From assembly GCA_039802205.1 (NCBI GenBank), contig JBDRWD010000005.1, positions 1-64,000 of the forward strand: DNA of 64,000 nt, read 5' to 3'. Position 1 is the first letter of the stretch. Every line of letters begins with the position of its first letter. Shown here in pieces: positions 8,407-16,847 of this stretch. The notes beneath the pieces were generated by a model. The model was not told the origin of the DNA and searched no databases. It was given only the letters and a program-made list of their open reading frames with translations. Source of the stretch: a candidate division WOR-3 bacterium. Lineage in GTDB: Bacteria; Hydrothermota; Tepidihabitantia; SM23-42; JAOAFX01. The position numbers were made by a program, and so were the translations under genes.

Positions 8407-9678
8407 ATGCCGGAGGTCCGACCCTTTAAGGGCATCCGCTACAATCTGAGTAAAATAAAGAATCTTTCGGATGTAATTACCCAACCCTATGACCAGATAA
8501 CGGATGAAATGGAAAGGGAATATAAAAAGCGGAGCCCGTATAACTTTGTGAATCTGGTTTTGACCCACTACGCCGATGGTCATGACCGAAAGTGGGAGTA
8601 TGAAAATGCCAAAAATTGTGTAGCGAATTGGTTGAAGGAAGGCATTTTTATTCAAGAAAAGGAAGAATCGATATATCCTTATTTCCAGGAATTCACACTT
8701 GATGGCAAAAAATTAGTGAGAAAAGGTTTCATATGCCGGCTGCGCCTTGAGGAATTGGGCAAAGGTAGCATCCTTCCCCATGAAAAGACCCTTTCAAAGC
8801 CTAAAGAGGACCGTCTCAATCTTACTCGCATCACCAAGAAGGATTTTGAACCGGTTTTCCTCTTGTATACAGATCCCCAAAATCGTGTCATGGAATTGAT
8901 TGAAGGTGCGCTTCAAACCCCACTCCTTGAGGTGGTGGACGACCGGGGAATAACCCATAAATTGTGGAGAATCAGTGATAACGAACTGCTCAAAAAGATT
9001 ACAGATCAAATCCAAAATTCAACTCTGGTCATTGCCGATGGGCATCATCGTTACGAGACCGCATTGAATTATTTAAAAGAACTCGGTGAGGTGGGCAAAG
9101 AACATCCAGCAAATTTCAAGATGGTGACATTGGTGAATATTCAGGATCCGGGGCTGGTAATCCTGCCCACGCATCGTTTGGTAATGAATTTGAAAGATTT
9201 TGACATCACGGAGTTTATTGAAAAGGCAGATAAATTCTTTTCTTTCCGAAAGGTCGGCAAAGACGAACTAAAGACCGAATTAGAGAAAGAAAGAGAACAT
9301 GCCTTTGGCTTTTATGGACCTCAGGGTGTTTATTTGTTGAAATTAAAGGATATCACCCCCCTGCGCCAGTTATTGCCGGATCGGAGCCAGGAATATCAAG
9401 AATTGGATGTCACAATTCTACATACCCTTTTGATTGAAGAAATCCTCGGGATAAAACCTGAGAAGACTGAAGAACATATCCGTTATCAGCGCGGCATCAA
9501 AGAAACAATGGATCGGGTGGATGCGGGTGAGTTTCAATTTGCCTTCCTTTTGAATCCGACACGTCCGGAACAAGTGCAGGCAGTGGCGATGAAAAGAGAA
9601 AGGATGCCCCAGAAATCAACCGATTTTTATCCAAAACTGATTTCCGGTTTGGTCTTTTATGATATTGCTGGAGATTAA
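8407..9678 (+). CDS. DUF1015 family protein (COG4198)
   Basis: A 423-residue cytosolic protein of unknown molecular function. Typical family landmarks are the start PEVRPFKGIRYN, the VITQPYDQIT motif near residue 25, and the central IADGHHRYETALNYL motif, which looks like a metal or phosphate-binding active site. AAAGGAGG precedes ATG 8407. It follows serA by 50 bases on the same strand; serA-DUF1015 linkage is common in archaea and thermophilic bacteria, suggesting a link with serine or hydroxyacid metabolism (inference). Confidence 0.9.
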   Translation: MPEVRPFKGIRYNLSKIKNLSDVITQPYDQITDEMEREYKKRSPYNFVNLVLTHYADGHDRKWEYENAKNCVANWLKEGIFIQEKEESIYPYFQEFTLDGKKLVRKGFICRLRLEELGKGSILPHEKTLSKPKEDRLNLTRITKKDFEPVFLLYTDPQNRVMELIEGALQTPLLEVVDDRGITHKLWRISDNELLKKITDQIQNSTLVIADGHHRYETALNYLKELGEVGKEHPANFKMVTLVNIQDPGLVILPTHRLVMNLKDFDITEFIEKADKFFSFRKVGKDELKTELEKEREHAFGFYGPQGVYLLKLKDITPLRQLLPDRSQEYQELDVTILHTLLIEEILGIKPEKTEEHIRYQRGIKETMDRVDAGEFQFAFLLNPTRPEQVQAVAMKRERMPQKSTDFYPKLISGLVFYDIAGD

Positions 9679-10268
9679 GAAGTATAAAGTTTATTCTTGA
9701 TGATGTAATCTGCTACCCCAGGAAGCACCAGGTATTCAATACTCAATCCCTTTTGGATTCGGGAGCGAACCAGGGTTGAAGAGATATCAATCAGCGGGGC
9801 ATTGCTGATGAGGATTTGGCGATAAAAAGGCTGGATTTTTTTAATTTGATGATGGGGTCTGGGGACTACAATAACTTTTGTTTCATCAAATATCAATTCG
9901 GGATGCCGCCACTTATTTATTTCATTCCATTGGTCGGCGCCGATGATCAGATAAAACTGTCCTTTCTGAAATGCTGCCACCTTTTTTAATTCCTTAATTA
10001 CCTTGAAAGTATAACTTTTCCCCTTGATTTTTTTCTCTATTGCGCTGAGGAGAAATTTTTTGTTAGCCTGGATTGCGAGTTTGGTCATTGCCCACCGATG
10101 GTGAAAAGAAGCACAATCTCGTTTATGGGGTGGATTAAATGCAGGAATGAAAATTATCCTATCCAAGGCGAATTCTTCCAGCACCCACTGGCTCAAAATA
10201 AGATGTCCGATATGGGGTGGGTCAAAGAGCCCGCCAAAGATGCCAAAGGAAAGATTAGGGTTTTTCAA
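9675..10268 (-). CDS. nadD: Nicotinate-nucleotide adenylyltransferase
   Basis: Converts nicotinate mononucleotide and ATP to deamido-NAD. The 197-residue product has the nucleotidyltransferase motif GIFGGLFDPPHIGHL at the N-terminus and ISSTLVRSRIQKGL near the C-terminus, plus the NadD ending LPGVADYIIKNKLY. Its stop overlaps the convergent DUF1015 stop by four bases, and its start overlaps the upstream TPR gene by 14. It is the last gene of a long minus-strand operon beginning at the slipin gene. Confidence 0.95.
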   Translation of the reverse strand: MKNPNLSFGIFGGLFDPPHIGHLILSQWVLEEFALDRIIFIPAFNPPHKRDCASFHHRWAMTKLAIQANKKFLLSAIEKKIKGKSYTFKVIKELKKVAAFQKGQFYLIIGADQWNEINKWRHPELIFDETKVIVVPRPHHQIKKIQPFYRQILISNAPLIDISSTLVRSRIQKGLSIEYLVLPGVADYIIKNKLYTS

Positions 10269-10995
10269 CCCCCAGACTCCTGATTCTTTTTTCTGCCCGT
10301 TTCTTCCAGACCTGATTTTCCAGGAGCTTGGTATATATTTCCTGTGCTTCTTGCTTTTTCCCTAATTTTTCGTAACTCAACCCTAATAAATACTGGGCCT
10401 CGTCGGCAAATGGGGTTTCGGGATAATTTTCAATCACATATTTAAAATAAAGAACCGCTGCCGGATATTCTTTCATTTTCAGATAAAGCCGGCCGTTTTC
10501 CAATTCCTTTTTTGCCAGACGACTACGCCCCTGGAGAATCAGGATTCGGGCTGAATCATTATAGGGCGAATTGGGAAACCGGGTAATGAAATCCTCAAGG
10601 GCCGCGATGGCATCTTTTGTCTCTGTCTGGTCTTTTTCATAACTGGGCGATTTTAAGAAATATGCTTTTGCCTTTAAAAAATAACTCGGTTCCAAAAATG
10701 GTGTATTGGGAAAATTCTTTATTAGATATTCAAATTCAGTGATAGCCTGGGCATAATCTTTTTTTTCGAAATAGGTTCGTGCTAAATAAAACTGGGCATC
10801 GTCAACGAATTCCGAGGTTGCATGATAAAAGATAATCCGCTCAAAAGCTTTAATCGCCATATCATATTTTTTATGTTCAAAAAACTCCCGCGCGCGCTCG
10901 AATTCGTCTTCCGGTGCCAGTGGTGTAAGGGCAGGTTTACTGCACAAAAGGATTAGCAAAGATATGAATAGATATATTCTTAAATACCTTTTCAT
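10255..10995 (-). CDS. BamD/YfiO-like TPR lipoprotein
   Basis: A 246-residue exported protein with a signal peptide ending in ISLLILLC (Cys18), then five or so tetratricopeptide repeats (e.g. AREFFEHKKYDMAIKAFERI, LARTYFEKKDYAQAITEFEY). The arrangement and the NFPNTPF/RFPNSPY repeat ends match BamD, the TPR lipoprotein that works with BamA in outer-membrane protein insertion. The residue before the Cys is Leu, not the usual Gly/Ala/Ser. A generic TPR lipoprotein is the alternative. The gene overlaps its neighbours on both sides, showing tight operon packing. Confidence 0.8.
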   Translation of the reverse strand: MKRYLRIYLFISLLILLCSKPALTPLAPEDEFERAREFFEHKKYDMAIKAFERIIFYHATSEFVDDAQFYLARTYFEKKDYAQAITEFEYLIKNFPNTPFLEPSYFLKAKAYFLKSPSYEKDQTETKDAIAALEDFITRFPNSPYNDSARILILQGRSRLAKKELENGRLYLKMKEYPAAVLYFKYVIENYPETPFADEAQYLLGLSYEKLGKKQEAQEIYTKLLENQVWKKRAEKRIRSLGVEKP

Positions 10996-11864
10996 TGTTT
11001 TTCCTTTATTTCTTTTATCCGCGCCTGCGCCTTTTGGACGAGTTCACCTTTTTGGTAAGGATTCAGGCGGAGGACTTTTTTGTAGTACTCAAGTGCCTGA
11101 GAATAATTTTCCTGGTTATAGAATATCTCCGCAATATAGAAATAGCTATCATCAAGAAGGGATTTGGGTTCTTGACTAACGGCGATTTCTTTAAAATAGA
11201 TTAGCGCACTATCATACTGATTGGACGCAAAATATTTTTTGCCTAGAAGATAATTGATTTCACCCAAAAGCAACAAATTCTCTGAAGTGCGCATTTTTTT
11301 ATATTCCTTCAGAGCTAAGGCGTGTGCACGCTTCAGACTATCACAGGCAATAAGCGTGCGCAAGAAATTCTTTATGGATCGGCGGGCAACCTCCGAAGTG
11401 GAATCAATATCAAAAGCCTTGAGATACCCAAGGAGTGCATTATGATAATCCCCTTCCCGAAAATTCAAATCCGCCATCAAAAATAGGTTGTCCGCCTGCC
11501 GATGATCGGGAATCAAATCGGCAAGGATGCGGGAGAAATAGAGGGCTTTTTTGAAATCCGAAATCGCCAGGGCTTTTTTTGTAGCAGTGTTATAGACATT
11601 TATAATACTGTCTTTAAAGATAGTGTCGTTATCCAGTGCGATTTTAAAATGTTCTTTTGCTTGGTCATACTCATTCTTACCAAAATAACAGACTCCAATT
11701 AAATATTGAACTTCGGCGTCCGGGGTCTCACGGTATTTTAACAATTCGACCAATGCCCGATCATAATTCCATTGACCGATAAACCGACGGGCGTTTTTGA
11801 CATGGACATCCTGGGCTGCACAGGTGAGAAGGAGGATTATCAAAAAATAACTTTTTTTATTCAT
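10992..11864 (-). CDS. TPR-repeat lipoprotein
   Basis: A 290-residue exported protein. The signal peptide MNKKSYFLIILLLTC ends at a likely lipidated Cys15, with Thr before it. About six TPR units follow (e.g. VCYFGKNEYDQAKEHFKIAL, FREGDYHNALLGYLKAFDID, YNQENYSQALEYYKKVLRLN). No other domain is visible. It overlaps the downstream BamD-like gene by four bases (ATGA type), so the two may act together at the outer membrane; the exact role is not known. Confidence 0.8.
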   Translation of the reverse strand: MNKKSYFLIILLLTCAAQDVHVKNARRFIGQWNYDRALVELLKYRETPDAEVQYLIGVCYFGKNEYDQAKEHFKIALDNDTIFKDSIINVYNTATKKALAISDFKKALYFSRILADLIPDHRQADNLFLMADLNFREGDYHNALLGYLKAFDIDSTSEVARRSIKNFLRTLIACDSLKRAHALALKEYKKMRTSENLLLLGEINYLLGKKYFASNQYDSALIYFKEIAVSQEPKSLLDDSYFYIAEIFYNQENYSQALEYYKKVLRLNPYQKGELVQKAQARIKEIKEKQ

Positions 11865-12673
11865 AGCTGTCCGACTAAATTTTCCACGAGCTTTATCAAT
11901 TGGGGTTCGGACTTTTTTGCTGCCAAAAGAATCTTAATAATGCTTGCGGGCTGGAGGGCATCGGCGACACCCATGTCGGTGATAACGGAAAAACCGAGAA
12001 CCTTTATCCCTAAATATCTTGCCATTATTACCTCGGGCACGGTGGACATCCCTACGGCATCGGCTCCGATCATGCGCAGGAACCGATACTCTGCCCGGGT
12101 TTCGAGGTTGGGTCCGGGGACCGCCACATAGACGCCTTTCTTTAAGAATATACCAAGCCGCTGTGCCAATCTTTCCACCTTCTTGATGAGCATTGGGTCA
12201 TAGCAATGATACATATCAGGAAACCGCGGTCCCATCTTTAACTCATCAGGACCCCTTAAAGGATTGTCAAAGATTAGATTTATATGGTCGGTAATTACCA
12301 TTATATCACTCGGTTTAAAATCGGGATTTAAACCTCCCGCAGCATTGGAGATTATAAGATAGCGCACCCCCATCTTTTTCATAACCACTACTGGAAAGGC
12401 AATCGTCTGGGCACTGTAGCCTTCATAATAATGGAATCTCCCCTGCATTACCATAACTTCCCGGTTATTCAACCGACCGAATATCAATCTTCCTTTATGG
12501 AATGAAACTGTGGCCACCGGAAAGTTGGGAATCTGGGCGTAATCAAAGGCATTTTTGATTTTGATTCTTTTGACCAACCCATCGAGTCCTGTGCCCAATA
12601 TGATGCCGATCTTAGGTTTTAGATCGGTCCGTTTTTCAAGATAGGCTAAAGTCGTTTTTAATCTCTCTTTCAT
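11861..12673 (-). CDS. punA: Purine nucleoside phosphorylase (trimeric PNP-I/MTAP family)
   Basis: Phosphorolysis of inosine or guanosine to free base and ribose-1-phosphate in purine salvage. The 270-residue product has GIILGTGLDGL at the start, the HKGRLIFGRL and QGRFHYYEGYS phosphate/base-pocket segments, NAAGGLNPDFKPSDIM, and VPGPNLETRAEYRFLR with the Met-rich VGMSTVPEVIMAR. The substrate-distinguishing residue is Asp in VITDMG rather than the Asn of mammalian PNP, so the base preference (6-oxo, 6-amino or methylthio) is uncertain. The pathway fits the deoA gene at 25-26 kb. Confidence 0.92.
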   Translation of the reverse strand: MKERLKTTLAYLEKRTDLKPKIGIILGTGLDGLVKRIKIKNAFDYAQIPNFPVATVSFHKGRLIFGRLNNREVMVMQGRFHYYEGYSAQTIAFPVVVMKKMGVRYLIISNAAGGLNPDFKPSDIMVITDHINLIFDNPLRGPDELKMGPRFPDMYHCYDPMLIKKVERLAQRLGIFLKKGVYVAVPGPNLETRAEYRFLRMIGADAVGMSTVPEVIMARYLGIKVLGFSVITDMGVADALQPASIIKILLAAKKSEPQLIKLVENLVGQL

Positions 12674-13119
12674 TTCTTTTCCAATCTTTCCAACAGACGG
12701 AGATAGGATTCCAGAAGTCCGCGAAATTCAGAGACGAGCAACAATTTTTGGTGCTCGACCATCTTCGTTTCTTCCTTGATGCGAGCGAGTTCGGCTTGTG
12801 CCTCGCGGAGGAAACGCTGGGCTTCAACCCGGGCATTGGCGATTATTGTCTCTGCCTCTTTTTTTGCTCCCTCTCTTAATTCCTCGGTCGCCTTCTGGGT
12901 AGTGGTGAGGGTATCCTGTAAGATTTTTTCCATCCTTCGGTAATCTTCTATCTTTGCATCTAAATCCTTGACTTTTTCCGCTAAGGCCGCGTTCTCGCGT
13001 AATAGGTTTTCTAACTCATTTGAGACCATCTCCAGAAACGATCTCACTTCATGAGGATCGTAACCACGGAGAGATTTTCTGAATTCTTGTTTTCGTATCT
13101 CCAAAGGGGTTATTGCCAT
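12670..13119 (-). CDS. divIVA: DivIVA domain protein
   Basis: Coiled-coil protein that in Gram-positives marks curved membrane and recruits division or growth factors. The 149-residue product begins MAITPLEIRKQEFRKSLRGYDPHEVRSFL, the lipid-binding DivIVA N-terminus, followed by a long coiled coil (residues 35-145). I choose ATG 13119 behind AAAGGAGG rather than the GTG at 13134, which lies ahead of that ribosome site. DivIVA in a diderm is less usual and its partner is unknown. It sits between the GGDEF gene and the phosphorylase with overlapping ends. Confidence 0.9.
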   Translation of the reverse strand: MAITPLEIRKQEFRKSLRGYDPHEVRSFLEMVSNELENLLRENAALAEKVKDLDAKIEDYRRMEKILQDTLTTTQKATEELREGAKKEAETIIANARVEAQRFLREAQAELARIKEETKMVEHQKLLLVSEFRGLLESYLRLLERLEKK

Positions 13120-13130
13120 ATTCCCTCCTT

Positions 13131-14135
13131 TCACATGAATACCATAATCTGATTTCCACCCCGCTCCTTTGCTTTGTAAAGGGCCGTGTCTGCTTTCTTT
13201 ATCAACTCGTATGTGCCACCCGCATCATCGGGGAAAGAGGCAATTCCGATAGAAACAGCCAATTCCTTGATTTTTTTTGTTTCCTTGAAAAAATCGTACT
13301 GCTGGATCGCATAGAGGATGCGGTTGGCGGTCTTGTACGCTGCCTCCTTTTTGGTCTCGGGCAAAAGGATGATGAATTCATCTCCACCATAGCGGGCAAT
13401 CACATCCACGCTGCGTAAATTTCTTTCTAAGAGTTGGGCAAGTTCCAGGAGTACCTGGTCACCTATCTGATGCCCAAATTCATCATTCACTTTTTTAAAT
13501 TTATCAATATCAATAAAAAGCACAGAAAGGGCATGTTCATAACGGGATGCCCGCTGCAACTCCTTGCTCAACTGATTCTCGAAATACCGACGGTTGAATA
13601 TGCCGGTGAGGGGATCAAGCCAGATACGATGTTTGACCCGGGAATAGAAACAATTGGGTTTGAGGAGGTGCTCCACAAAGACATAGGGATGGTTTTTAAG
13701 AATATCCAAGATCTCTTGAGAGCTTACATTGCTAATCCGGTACTGGCACAAAACAAATAAACGGAGGTCGGGCTGGGTATTAAAATCATCCAGGAGTTCC
13801 TCGAAAGATAAAAATTCTGATGTACTCTCCACAAAGATACGTACACCCATATGGTTTTTGATGAGGCGATCGTATTCATTCTTCAACCAAGGAAGGAATA
13901 GTGAAGCCTCAATATTCTCCTCCACGACGATGAGTTGATTTTTGAATTCACTCTTTAATTCTTTGATACAAGGCTCTTTACCTATATAGACGCACCGCTC
14001 CTTCCGTTCAATCCCTTCTTTGATTAAGGGCTTGATATTCTCCAGGAGCTGGTTTTCATCCCGATAGAGGTAAAGGGCATGAACCGGTAATTCGAGTTCC
14101 ACACCCTCATAACCGAGTTTTATGTAACGATTCAT
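13131..14135 (-). CDS. Diguanylate cyclase with N-terminal MEDS sensory domain
   Basis: Makes the second messenger cyclic di-GMP. Residues 1-165 resemble the MEDS (DcmR-type) sensory domain (PVHALYLYRDENQLLENIKPLIKEG, VRIFVESTS). The GGDEF domain follows (DPLTGIFNRRYFE, then RYGGDEFIILLPE). The active-site GGDEF is intact, and RSVD lies five residues before it, matching the RxxD product-inhibition site. The protein is soluble, with no membrane segment. AAGGAGG precedes ATG 14135. It counters the two HD-GYP phosphodiesterases encoded elsewhere in the window. Confidence 0.92.
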   Translation of the reverse strand: MNRYIKLGYEGVELELPVHALYLYRDENQLLENIKPLIKEGIERKERCVYIGKEPCIKELKSEFKNQLIVVEENIEASLFLPWLKNEYDRLIKNHMGVRIFVESTSEFLSFEELLDDFNTQPDLRLFVLCQYRISNVSSQEILDILKNHPYVFVEHLLKPNCFYSRVKHRIWLDPLTGIFNRRYFENQLSKELQRASRYEHALSVLFIDIDKFKKVNDEFGHQIGDQVLLELAQLLERNLRSVDVIARYGGDEFIILLPETKKEAAYKTANRILYAIQQYDFFKETKKIKELAVSIGIASFPDDAGGTYELIKKADTALYKAKERGGNQIMVFM

Positions 14136-14170
14136 AGCTCGGCCCTCCTTATGATATCAATCCCTGGTTT

Positions 14171-15256
14171 CTATCTGCCACGATTTTGCGCCATAACCTT
14201 TTTTAGAATATCAAGGGCCTGATGCAATTTTTTCAGACTATAATTACCCATATGCCCGATGCGCAGGATTTTGCCTTTCATTTCTCCCTGGCCATTCGCA
14301 AAGAGAATACCGTATTTTTCCTTGCATTCTTTAATGATCGGCGTACTCTCCATGCCCGAGGGCATTTTTATAACCGTCAAACCATCCGAGGGGTTTTCAG
14401 GAAATAGTTCGTAGCCCATGTTTTTGACCCACTTCCGGACATATTCGCCGATTTGGTGGTGACGTTCATAATTCTTTTCGATGCCGATGCGTTTTATCTT
14501 TTCCAGGCCCTTTTTCAATCCATACAAAATCGTGATTGCCGGAGTCCACGGGGTCTGGCCTTTTTCTAAAAATTTATCATAAAGACAAAAATTGAAGTAA
14601 TAACGAGGGGTGTCGGAGGATTTGATTTTTTCAAAGGCCCGGGCACTGATGCCGACAAAAGCGATACCCGGAGGTGCCATCAATGCTTTTTGTGAGGCAC
14701 CTACGACCACATCCACACCCCAGCGGTCCTGGTAAAACCGGTCCGCGCCGATACCTGCAACTCCATCGACGACGAGATAGCCTTCGTATTTTTTCACTAC
14801 TTCACTGATCGTGTGTATATCGTTGACCACTCCGGTGGATGTCTCGGTGAGGGTTGTGAAGACAACCGCTGGTTTTTTTGCTTTTTTCAGACCATTTTCA
14901 ATCATCTCAGCGGTGACCGATTTGCCAAACTCCTGACGCACCACAATGGGTCTTTTGTTAAAACTGGTGCACAATTCTGCCCAGCGCTCGCCAAATTTGC
15001 CACATATTGCTACTACTACGGCATCGGCTTTTGAGACCATATTCACATAGGCGGCTTCCATTGCCCCGGTTCCGGAGGCGGTGAGGAGGTAGATTTTATA
15101 ATGGCAGTCGATAACTTTTTTTAGCATCTCATTGATTTGATCAAGAAGCATCCCAAATCTTTCTTCACGGTGATAAATGCATTTGTGGGCAGTCGCTTTA
15201 AGAATTTCTTCTGGAATATCAATTGGACCTGGAGTAAAGAGTTTATATTCTTTCAA
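14171..15256 (-). CDS. Class V aminotransferase, serine-pyruvate/alanine-glyoxylate type (COG0075)
   Basis: PLP enzyme transferring amino groups among serine, alanine, glyoxylate or pyruvate. The start is TTG 15256 (LKEYKLFTPGPIDIP) behind AGGAGG, giving the canonical LFTPGP N-terminus at 361 residues; the open frame extends further upstream but without conservation. Other signatures are TASGTGAMEAAYVN, VVDGVAGIGADRF and the PLP-lysine segment GASQKALMAPPG. In several thermophiles proteins of this type act as phosphoserine aminotransferase, so it could be the serine pathway partner of SerA (inference). Its start overlaps the upstream metalloprotease gene by 14 bases. Confidence 0.88.
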   Translation of the reverse strand: MKEYKLFTPGPIDIPEEILKATAHKCIYHREERFGMLLDQINEMLKKVIDCHYKIYLLTASGTGAMEAAYVNMVSKADAVVVAICGKFGERWAELCTSFNKRPIVVRQEFGKSVTAEMIENGLKKAKKPAVVFTTLTETSTGVVNDIHTISEVVKKYEGYLVVDGVAGIGADRFYQDRWGVDVVVGASQKALMAPPGIAFVGISARAFEKIKSSDTPRYYFNFCLYDKFLEKGQTPWTPAITILYGLKKGLEKIKRIGIEKNYERHHQIGEYVRKWVKNMGYELFPENPSDGLTVIKMPSGMESTPIIKECKEKYGILFANGQGEMKGKILRIGHMGNYSLKKLHQALDILKKVMAQNRGR

Positions 15257-15734
15257 GTTTCCTCCTACACGCTTCACAGAAATCACTCCCCTTATGGTCT
15301 GTATCAGCAACGGTGTTGGAAAAATACATCACACAGTAAGAGCGAGTACAATGCTCGAGCCCCCAGAGATGCCCTAATTCATGAATTACTTCTTTTATGA
15401 GTCGGTTTTTTAATAAACCACCTCGGGAAAGTCGATGAATTGATACCAGCGCGATGTGTTTTTGAGTATTGGCAAGACCAAGGATAAAGTTGAAGCGCGG
15501 GGTGTAAATATCAACATCCACAATGAACAAATGGTAGGAGCATTTTTTATTCAAGCTTCCGGCAAGCGCTTCAATGAGGTTGGTGGCATCATATTGGGCA
15601 CGCAGGGGATTGAATGTGTTTTCAGGAATCTGGAACTTTTCACCAACGATTACGGGAAGATTGAACTTCTTGCTCAAGACCTCCTCAATGAGTTCTGAAA
15701 ACTCCAACCCGGCTTGCTGATACAGACAGAGCAT
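15243..15734 (-). CDS. Archaemetzincin-like zinc metalloprotease
   Basis: Small soluble peptidase of 163 residues in the archaemetzincin (M54) group. The signature is complete: HELGHLWGLEHC (zinc ligands plus third His/Cys), four residues on CVM, then CEAC near the end, which is the second zinc site peculiar to this family. The N-terminus (VIVGEKFQIPENTFNPLRAQYDATNLIEAL) also matches. The family is common in archaea and vertebrates and sparse in bacteria. Cellular substrate unknown. It sits 10 bases after the slipin gene, so a membrane quality-control link is possible (inference). Confidence 0.88.
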   Translation of the reverse strand: MLCLYQQAGLEFSELIEEVLSKKFNLPVIVGEKFQIPENTFNPLRAQYDATNLIEALAGSLNKKCSYHLFIVDVDIYTPRFNFILGLANTQKHIALVSIHRLSRGGLLKNRLIKEVIHELGHLWGLEHCTRSYCVMYFSNTVADTDHKGSDFCEACRRKLERI

Positions 15735-15743
15735 TATATTATT

Positions 15744-16496
15744 TTACTCTTTTTCCGCCATTTTTTTTATAAAAGGTGTAAAAAGGTCGATGGGTATGGG
15801 AAAGATGGTTGTGGAATTTTTTTCCGTCGCCACTTCGGTGAGGGTCTGTAAAAATCTCAGCTGAATACCAGTAGGAGTGCGACCGATGATTTCTGCAGCT
15901 TTATTAAGCTTTTCTGCTGCCTGCAATTCGCCTTCGGCGTGGATGATTTTAGCCCGTCGTTCACGCTCGGCTTCGGCCTGACGCGCGATTGCCCGTTGCA
16001 TCTCCTGGGGAATATCAACATGTTTTATCTCTACGGTCGATACCTTTATCCCCCAGGGGTCGGTGTGTTGGTCAATTATCTTCTGAAGGCGCATGTTTAT
16101 TTTTTCGCGCTGGGTCAAAAGGTCATCAAGTTCATATTCGCCCAGCACACTCCGCAGGGTCGTCTGAGCAATCTGACTGGTCGCGTAGAGATAATCTTCT
16201 ACCTCGATCACGGCTTTGGCGGGATCAAAAACCCTGAAATACGCCACGGCGTTGACTTTAACCGAAATATTATCCTTTGTGATCACATCCTGGGGTGCTA
16301 CATCGAGCGTAACCACCCTTAACGAGACCTTCACCATTTTATCAATACCGGGCCAAAGGATGAAAAGGCCTGGTCCTTTTACACCAATAAATCTTCCTAA
16401 TCTGAAGACCACGGCCCTTTCGTATTCTCGCATCACTTTAATCGCACTAAGTACAATTAAAATGAGAATGAGGATTAATATCGTCGTCAATCCCAT
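15744..16496 (-). CDS. SPFH/band 7 protein, slipin (stomatin-like)
   Basis: Membrane scaffold of 250 residues. One N-terminal membrane helix (residues 3-20) is followed by the SPFH domain: [39 protein letters not shown], and a helical tail rich in Ala/Glu ([25 protein letters not shown]). Slipins form oligomers at the membrane and are often paired with an NfeD protease, which is not seen next door; here an archaemetzincin takes that place. It is first gene of the minus-strand operon, with AAGGAGG before ATG 16496. Confidence 0.93.
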   Translation of the reverse strand: MGLTTILILILILIVLSAIKVMREYERAVVFRLGRFIGVKGPGLFILWPGIDKMVKVSLRVVTLDVAPQDVITKDNISVKVNAVAYFRVFDPAKAVIEVEDYLYATSQIAQTTLRSVLGEYELDDLLTQREKINMRLQKIIDQHTDPWGIKVSTVEIKHVDIPQEMQRAIARQAEAERERRAKIIHAEGELQAAEKLNKAAEIIGRTPTGIQLRFLQTLTEVATEKNSTTIFPIPIDLFTPFIKKMAEKE

Positions 16497-16516
16497 TAAA
16501 CCTCCTTAATTTGATT

Positions 16517-16544
16517 ATTATAGCCCTTTTTTGGAATAAGTCAA
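16517..16544 (-). promoter_or_regulatory. Promoter of the slipin-to-nadD operon
   Basis: Minus-strand TTGACT (16544-16539), 16-bp spacer, TATAAT (16522-16517). The transcript should start near 16510 with a 14-base leader carrying AAGGAGG. A dispersed repeat copy ends about 19 bases upstream of the -35 box. Confidence 0.8.
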
Positions 16545-16560
16545 GCCTAGTTTTTCACTG

Positions 16561-16830
16561 GGTCCTCTCTATATTTTTTATATCTATGAAGGCATGGGCA
16601 AGATTTGAAATGGTAATCGATGATTTAGCGTCGGGGAAAGGCACTCGCGTTGCTTAAATAAAAAATGCCAGCCTGAAGTCGTCGGTGGTAACCGGTAAAA
16701 TGTAGGCGCAGGCTTTAGCCTTCGGATAAATCTCTTTAAATCCCAGGGTATCTCGCACCCAGAAGGGTGCGGTTACCTCTAATAATCCAACGTATAAAAA
16801 CAATTTGACAAAAAGTGGATTCAGTAGTTT
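16561..16830 (-). repeat. Dispersed intergenic repeat, copy B
   Basis: Read on the minus strand, this stretch closely matches the repeat at 28.9-29.4 kb over most of its length, including both small hairpins: a CGCACCC/GGGTGCG type pair near 16753-16771 and a GCAGGCT..AGCC pair near 16706-16725, and the GGTAACCGGTAAAATG block. The end nearest the slipin promoter keeps only part of the terminal sequence and lacks the ATGTTTTATTTAGTG segment. No gene is visible in it. The boundaries are approximate. Confidence 0.8.
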
Positions 16831-16847
16831 TCAACCACCACTAAGTA

